IMG/VR virus record: IMGVR_UViG_3300049479_000361
Location: 1 to 25,270 of that record
Direction: 5' to 3' (one strand)
From: a virus
Length of the DNA: 25,270 bases
Part shown: piece after piece, positions 22,371-25,270 of the stretch
How positions within the stretch are numbered: position 1 is the stretch's first letter
How the letters are laid out: each line of letters opens with the position of its first letter
Notes under the pieces: model-generated
The model's input: only the letters and a program-made list of their open reading frames with translations
Databases searched by the model: none
What the model was told of the DNA's origin: nothing
Program-made: the position numbers and the translations under genes

Positions 22371-23806
22371 ACATTTTTCTTTCTGTATCGTTGCTTTTGT
22401 TCACGATTTGTTTGCAATCTTTTGGTGAGGCCGGGCCAATTGGAGCGCCTGCCGGAACCGAAATTTCATCTAGCGGACAGCCAGCAGGTTCCATCATCGT
22501 GAGCGATGGGGCCGGTGGTTCTACGTATCAAACATTAAGCCCACTGGAATTGGACCAGGTAACAACCCCAGCAAACCCTTCGTCGGGTAGCGTGAAACTT
22601 TATTTCAAGTCCGACGATAAGCTTTACAAACTAACATCGGCGGGGGTTGAGAGCGAGATAGGCGCTGGCGGTGGCGGCGGAATTAGTATCGGCGGCGCGG
22701 TCTCGGGCGGAACTGCCAATTATTCTCTTTTTGTGGATGGCTCTGGGAACCTTGCTCAATCGTCCGATTTCCAGTTCGATAACTCTGCGAAGAAAATGTC
22801 ACTGGGTGGCGGTGCAGGTAGCGTTTCCCTTCAAATGACCAATACCGCTAGTGGTTCATCGAGTACCGATGGAATTATTTTAAGTTTCAACGGCACTGGA
22901 TTGACGGTGAATAATCAGGAAGCGGGCTCTACCAGGCTGCTTTACCAAACAACCGGTGTAGCGGATAGCGGGGCCGAACATATTTCGGTTCACGGTGAAG
23001 GCACTACTCGGTTTCGTTACAACTTTTATCAATCCTCTGGAACTCAAAACGTTGCGGGAACCATGGCTCTTATGCGGTCTCGGGGAACCCTGGCATCCCC
23101 GACAGCGATTCAAACGTTGGACACCTTGGGGACTCTTTCCTTTGGTGGTTATGACGGTTCTGCGTGGGCCCGTCCTGCCAGCATGACGAGCTTTTCGGAA
23201 GCCGGGTGGACCGGAACAGATAGAAGTTCAGCTATTCAATTTGCGACATCACCGGTTGGTGCTTCAGCCGGTCAAGCGGCTTTCCGAATTTTAGGTAATG
23301 GAAATATCCAATTCCGACGTGGGCAGACCATGGGGGTCTACCATGTCGACAACGCGGCGGCTGACGCTTCAAAGGGATACGACATCGAACTTAAGGCGAG
23401 CAATAAAACTGCCGGAACTGGTAACGGTGGCGATGTTTTAATTTCTGGCGGAGCAAGTACTGGCGGAACAAAGGGTGGGATCAAATTTCAGTCTGATGCC
23501 GAGCTCGTTGGTTCTTTCGCTGCCGATGGACTGTTCAGCCTTACTAAAGTCGGCGGCGGTTTGTCGGTGAAAGAAGGATCAAACGCGACGATGGGAACGG
23601 CCACGATGACGGCTGGTTCGGTAACGGTAAACACCACAAAGGTGACGGCATCGAGTAGAATTTTTGCCTATTGTAATGATGCAAACGGCGGGACTCCGGG
23701 GGCTTCTTACGTTTCAGCGAGAAGTGCCGGAACTTCATTCACGTTAAGTTCAACCAGTGTTGTCGATACCTGCGTTATGTCTTGGGTGATCATTGAACCT
23801 AATTGA
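22364..23806 (+). CDS. Second tail fibre with signal peptide, 480 aa
   Basis: ATG 22364 overlaps the previous stop by 7 bases. Residues 1-20 (MVNIFLSVSLLLFTICLQSF) are a signal peptide. A Gly/Ser-rich body follows: SGQPAGSIIVSDGAGGSTYQ, PSSGSVKLYFKSDDKLYKLT, GGTANYSLFVDGSGNLAQSS. A shaft module contains RGTLASPTAIQTLDTLGTLS then FGGYDGSAW. The C-terminal 75 residues (TVNTTKVTASSRIFAYCNDA, then GTSFTLSSTSVVDTCVMSWV, IIEPN) are a recognised fibre-tip module ('TV-TT-VTA-SRIF', 'A-TSFTITS---DTS-V-WLIIEP'). It is probably an alternative or accessory receptor-binding fibre, far from the main fibre genes. Confidence 0.75.
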   Translation: MVNIFLSVSLLLFTICLQSFGEAGPIGAPAGTEISSSGQPAGSIIVSDGAGGSTYQTLSPLELDQVTTPANPSSGSVKLYFKSDDKLYKLTSAGVESEIGAGGGGGISIGGAVSGGTANYSLFVDGSGNLAQSSDFQFDNSAKKMSLGGGAGSVSLQMTNTASGSSSTDGIILSFNGTGLTVNNQEAGSTRLLYQTTGVADSGAEHISVHGEGTTRFRYNFYQSSGTQNVAGTMALMRSRGTLASPTAIQTLDTLGTLSFGGYDGSAWARPASMTSFSEAGWTGTDRSSAIQFATSPVGASAGQAAFRILGNGNIQFRRGQTMGVYHVDNAAADASKGYDIELKASNKTAGTGNGGDVLISGGASTGGTKGGIKFQSDAELVGSFAADGLFSLTKVGGGLSVKEGSNATMGTATMTAGSVTVNTTKVTASSRIFAYCNDANGGTPGASYVSARSAGTSFTLSSTSVVDTCVMSWVIIEPN

Positions 23807-23940
23807 TGTTAGAATTTTTACGACATAATCCGCACTATCAAAATTGGTTGGCTAAAGGTTTGTTGGAATCTTCCGGGTGGTTGTTGATTTGGGGTACGGC
23901 TTTTTTAGTTTATAAATTCATATTGAAAATATTTAAATAA
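23806..23940 (+). CDS. Tiny membrane protein, 44 aa
   Basis: ATG 23806 overlaps the fibre stop as TGATG, and TAA is at 23938-23940. The product begins MLEFLRHNPHYQNWLAKGLL and has a transmembrane helix over GWLLIWGTAFLVYKFILKIF with a Lys-rich end, so the C-terminus probably stays in the cytoplasm. It has no family signature. Tight coupling to the fibre gene and clean membrane topology support a real gene; it may be a small holin-like or anchoring protein. Confidence 0.5.
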   Translation: MLEFLRHNPHYQNWLAKGLLESSGWLLIWGTAFLVYKFILKIFK

Positions 23941-23942
23941 GA

Positions 23943-24221
23943 ATGAAACAGAGACGAACATGCCTTTGCGGGTGTGGTTCGGTTTACGCTGTAGACACAT
24001 CCAATGTCACAAATTTTTTTGCGGGATTGGATCATGCCTATTGGGCAAGAAAACGCCGCGATTCTGTCGGTGAAGCTGCAAGAAAATTACTGAGTAAAAA
24101 TCAAGCCAAAGCAGGTACTGACAGCCTCTATTTAAAGAGAAAAATGAAATTTGAACGCAGCCAATACGAACCTACCAATGACGATGCAATTGAGGCGGTG
24201 AGTGATGCCGAGGATTTCTAA
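23943..24221 (+). CDS. Small CxCGCG protein, 92 aa
   Basis: ATG 23943 begins two bases after the previous stop; no clear binding site is seen. The N-terminus MKQRRTCLCGCGSVYAVDTS then FFAGLDHAYWARKRR resembles the short phage domain 'CLCGCG-----RF-PGHDA', which may bind zinc with three Cys and a His. The rest is charged, with a central basic part and an acidic end (DDAIEAVSDAEDF). Function unknown. Its last 17 bases overlap the next gene. Confidence 0.55.
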   Translation: MKQRRTCLCGCGSVYAVDTSNVTNFFAGLDHAYWARKRRDSVGEAARKLLSKNQAKAGTDSLYLKRKMKFERSQYEPTNDDAIEAVSDAEDF

Positions 24222-24510
24222 ACCAGAACTTTTTCTCTCGGCCAGGCAAACTCTTCTCTCTCGTTGCCCTTGCTGCAACGCATTCATAAACTGGCGACAC
24301 CACCCGAATTCGGACGGAAGGATGTTTGGGTCATGTTGTTCTTTGGCGTTCGTCGTTACTCCTACCGGTGACCAACCTCTCGAATTCCGTATATTGGCCT
24401 ATAAGGCGAACCGACAGAATTTGGTAGTGTTACCATCCCCACACCCAGAAGAACCGTGCTTTGGCGATTGTGAGGAAGATGAACAGGGGTTGGATGAGGA
24501 TGAGGATTAA
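24205..24510 (+). CDS. Hypothetical Cys-containing protein, 101 aa
   Basis: ATG 24205 is preferred, with GAGGCGGTGAG upstream; a GTG one codon earlier is possible. Residues 20-45 carry SRCPCCNAFINWRHHPNSDG then FGSCCSL, perhaps a zinc site. A beta-like centre (EFRILAYKANRQNLVVLPSP) follows and the C-terminal 20 residues are almost all Asp/Glu. It ends in a 4-base convergent overlap with the HNH gene on the other strand. No recognised family. Confidence 0.5.
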   Translation: MPRISKPELFLSARQTLLSRCPCCNAFINWRHHPNSDGRMFGSCCSLAFVVTPTGDQPLEFRILAYKANRQNLVVLPSPHPEEPCFGDCEEDEQGLDEDED

Positions 24511-24797
24511 ATACGACTGATTTTCCCGCGTTCTAGTTTCCAACCCTTTACGGCCAGCAGGGCCTCAATTTTAGGATACCATTCGACGAACTTGGTTGGG
24601 CCGTATTGATGCCATTCGACATGATGTTTCCTACATAGCGTTTTCAGATTTTCTTCCGTATCGTCGCCGCCAGAACCTCTACTTTTTATATGCGAAGGGT
24701 CATTGGGCGGAGCCTTCCTACAAACATCACAGGGCTTCATCGTGAATGAATCTAGCAGGGCCCTGTTCTCAATTCTTATTTTCTTTGGATTTGGCAT
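24507..24797 (-). CDS. HNH endonuclease-like protein, 96 aa
   Basis: The reverse-strand ATG is at 24795-24797. The zinc and catalytic core reads KPCDVCRKAPPNDPSHIKSR, then GSGGDDTEENLKTLCRKHHV, then EWHQYG: Cys23-x2-Cys26, His36, Asn50, Cys55-x2-His58 and His63. This is an HNH fold with two zinc ligands pairs, of the small phage 'HI-SRG-GG-D--EN---LCR-CH-E-H' type often near recombination or packaging genes. Function in the phage is uncertain. A long inverted repeat ends six bases before its start, and no clear Shine-Dalgarno is seen. Confidence 0.8.
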   Translation of the reverse strand: MPNPKKIRIENRALLDSFTMKPCDVCRKAPPNDPSHIKSRGSGGDDTEENLKTLCRKHHVEWHQYGPTKFVEWYPKIEALLAVKGWKLERGKISRI

Positions 24798-24802
24798 CGG
24801 GC

Positions 24803-24856
24803 TGGGCGGTTCCCGGATTATGGACTGGCCGTCTTTTTAATTTCGGGAACCACCCA
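24803..24856. repeat. Long inverted repeat before the HNH gene
   Basis: TGGGCGGTTCCCGGA at 24803-24817 pairs with TTCGGGAACCACCCA at 24842-24856, 15 bp with one C-A mismatch and one G-T. The arms enclose 24 bases. In the leftward transcript the hairpin would end six bases before the HNH start codon and could block its translation. It is not followed by a U-run leftward. Alternatively it is a protein-binding site. Confidence 0.5.
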
Positions 24857-24995
24857 AAGCATAGAAGAACTTTGAATCCTTCACCGAAAACCCTTGTTTG
24901 GCAAGGCTGATGCGGGCGGAGCAGGGGACAACCATTGCCCCTGCCCCGATAGCTAGTCGTCTTCTTTTTTCCCTGTGTTCCCGTTCATACTCCAA
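24837..24995 (-). CDS. Candidate small protein, 52 aa
   Basis: On the reverse strand a TTG at 24993-24995 lies 8 bases after AAGG and opens a frame that stops at 24837-24839. The product begins with charged helix (LEYEREHREKRRRLAIGAGA) and goes on MVVPCSARISLAKQGFSVKD, then FFYALGGSRN. An internal ATG 20 codons in is an alternative. The final bases overlap one arm of the inverted repeat. Composition looks protein-like, but nothing is recognised. Confidence 0.35.
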   Translation of the reverse strand: MEYEREHREKRRRLAIGAGAMVVPCSARISLAKQGFSVKDSKFFYALGGSRN

Positions 24996-25077
24996 CCAGA
25001 ACGCCTTCCCTTCCCGCTAAGGTGGCGTTTCTTTAATTGTGAGAGAATCGGCGCGTTAGATGCTAGGGGAATTGCAG

Positions 25078-25091
25078 ACCATGTTTATGGT
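25078..25091. promoter_or_regulatory. Operator-like palindrome 1
   Basis: ACCATGTTTATGGT is two perfect ACCAT/ATGGT half-sites separated by four bases. The same half-sites recur 31 bp to the right, centre to centre, about three helical turns. A dimeric repressor binding site is the natural reading; the regulator is not known. Confidence 0.5.
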
Positions 25092-25107
25092 ACTGAGAAC
25101 GAACGAA

Positions 25108-25123
25108 TACCATAATTATGGTA
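25108..25123. promoter_or_regulatory. Operator-like palindrome 2
   Basis: TACCATAATTATGGTA is a perfect 16-bp palindrome containing the same ACCAT/ATGGT half-sites as the site at 25078-25091. It covers the proposed -10 box of a leftward promoter, so a bound protein would block that promoter. Confidence 0.55.
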
Positions 25124-25142
25124 CGCCAAGCGGTTTACTCAA
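25115..25142 (-). promoter_or_regulatory. Possible leftward promoter overlapping operator 2
   Basis: Read leftward, TTGAGT (25142-25137) is followed after 16 bases by CATAAT (25120-25115), four of six and five of six matches to the sigma-70 boxes. The -35 overlaps the stop of the upstream leftward gene. It would transcribe the 52-residue ORF and the HNH gene. The 337 bases between HNH start and this gene otherwise hold only the features listed here. Confidence 0.4.
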
Positions 25143-25270
25143 TTGCCCGCTTCACCGCTTCAATGATTTTATCTGCCTTGCCGGAGTATTCTTTATTGAT
25201 GGTGCCAGCGAGATAGGCTTTTTCAGCTTGCAGCGCAAAGTGTTTCGGCTTGGGATCGGCACCCCGGCAC
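25135..25270 (-). CDS. Leftward gene, C-terminal end only
   Basis: A reverse-strand frame enters from the right edge and stops at TAA (25135-25137). The 45 visible residues include GADPKPKHFALQAEKAYLAG, then YSGKADKIIEAVKRAIE. The end is helical and Lys/Ala rich. I do not recognise it and its start is outside the window. It reads toward the operator region, so any promoter for the downstream leftward genes must lie near its stop. Confidence 0.5.
   Translation of the reverse strand, partial: CRGADPKPKHFALQAEKAYLAGTINKEYSGKADKIIEAVKRAIE

Noticed and set aside
24921-24944. Inverted repeat GCAGGGG / CCCCTGC with 10-base loop
   Set aside because: Only 7 bp, no T-run on either strand, and inside a candidate ORF; not enough for a terminator.
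24953-25084. Reverse-strand open stretch of 42 codons ending MNGNTGKKEDD
   Set aside because: The residues look protein-like but no ATG, GTG or TTG start occurs before the last 11 codons, and it overlaps operator 1; kept only as a note.
1-25270. CRISPR array, tRNA, rRNA or insertion sequence
   Set aside because: No regularly spaced repeats, no cloverleaf-like segments and no transposase were found by eye on either strand.

Overview
This window is most of the late region of a tailed double-stranded DNA phage, or of a prophage. It has a siphovirus (long, flexible, non-contractile tail) plan with an HK97-type head. The genes identify the host only loosely. Two lipoprotein signals, an NlpC/P60 endolysin with no signal peptide, and membrane-plus-coiled-coil lysis genes all fit a Gram-negative host. 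The fibre domains resemble families I associate with phages of Bdellovibrionota-like hosts, but that is an impression. No rRNA, tRNA, integrase, repressor or replication gene is visible, so temperate or lytic life style cannot be decided.

Layout. Bases 1-1808 hold the tail of an accessory operon of small rightward genes chained by ATGA/GTGA overlaps: a truncated first gene, two Cys-rich putative zinc proteins, a lipoprotein with a degenerate metalloprotease motif, and a ribbon-helix-helix protein. Bases 1858-10328 are packaging and head genes: small and large terminase, a portal fused to a Mu gpF-like head-morphogenesis domain, a candidate zinc-ribbon ORF, prohead protease, major capsid protein, a decoration-like protein, a strong terminator hairpin, then connector, head closure, HK97 gp10-like and tail terminator proteins. 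Bases 10328-15737 are tail genes: tube, a small secreted-type beta protein, the tail assembly chaperone pair made by a -1 ribosomal frameshift, tape measure, and two tip or hub proteins. Bases 15734-19591 encode fibres or tip decorations (a collar-domain protein, a beta-sandwich protein and a 708-residue fibre with C1q-like domains). Bases 19572-21622 are a lysis cassette ending in the endolysin.

Behind lysis lies a second accessory block: a leftward VRR-NUC nuclease, a rightward second fibre cassette (21969-23806), three small genes, then a leftward HNH nuclease. The last 470 bases read leftward. They contain a small candidate ORF, a long inverted repeat, two operator-like palindromes 31 bp apart with a possible leftward promoter, and the end of another leftward gene.

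The most interesting points are: Sec-type signal peptides on five fibre or decoration proteins that ought to be assembled in the cytoplasm; an apparent holin-lipoprotein fusion with a plausible internal start; a lipoprotein of metalloprotease type whose catalytic Glu is Ala (HALGH); a clear A-AAA-AAG frameshift site; and a promoter-operator at the right end. All family names come from reading the translations by eye; no database search was run.
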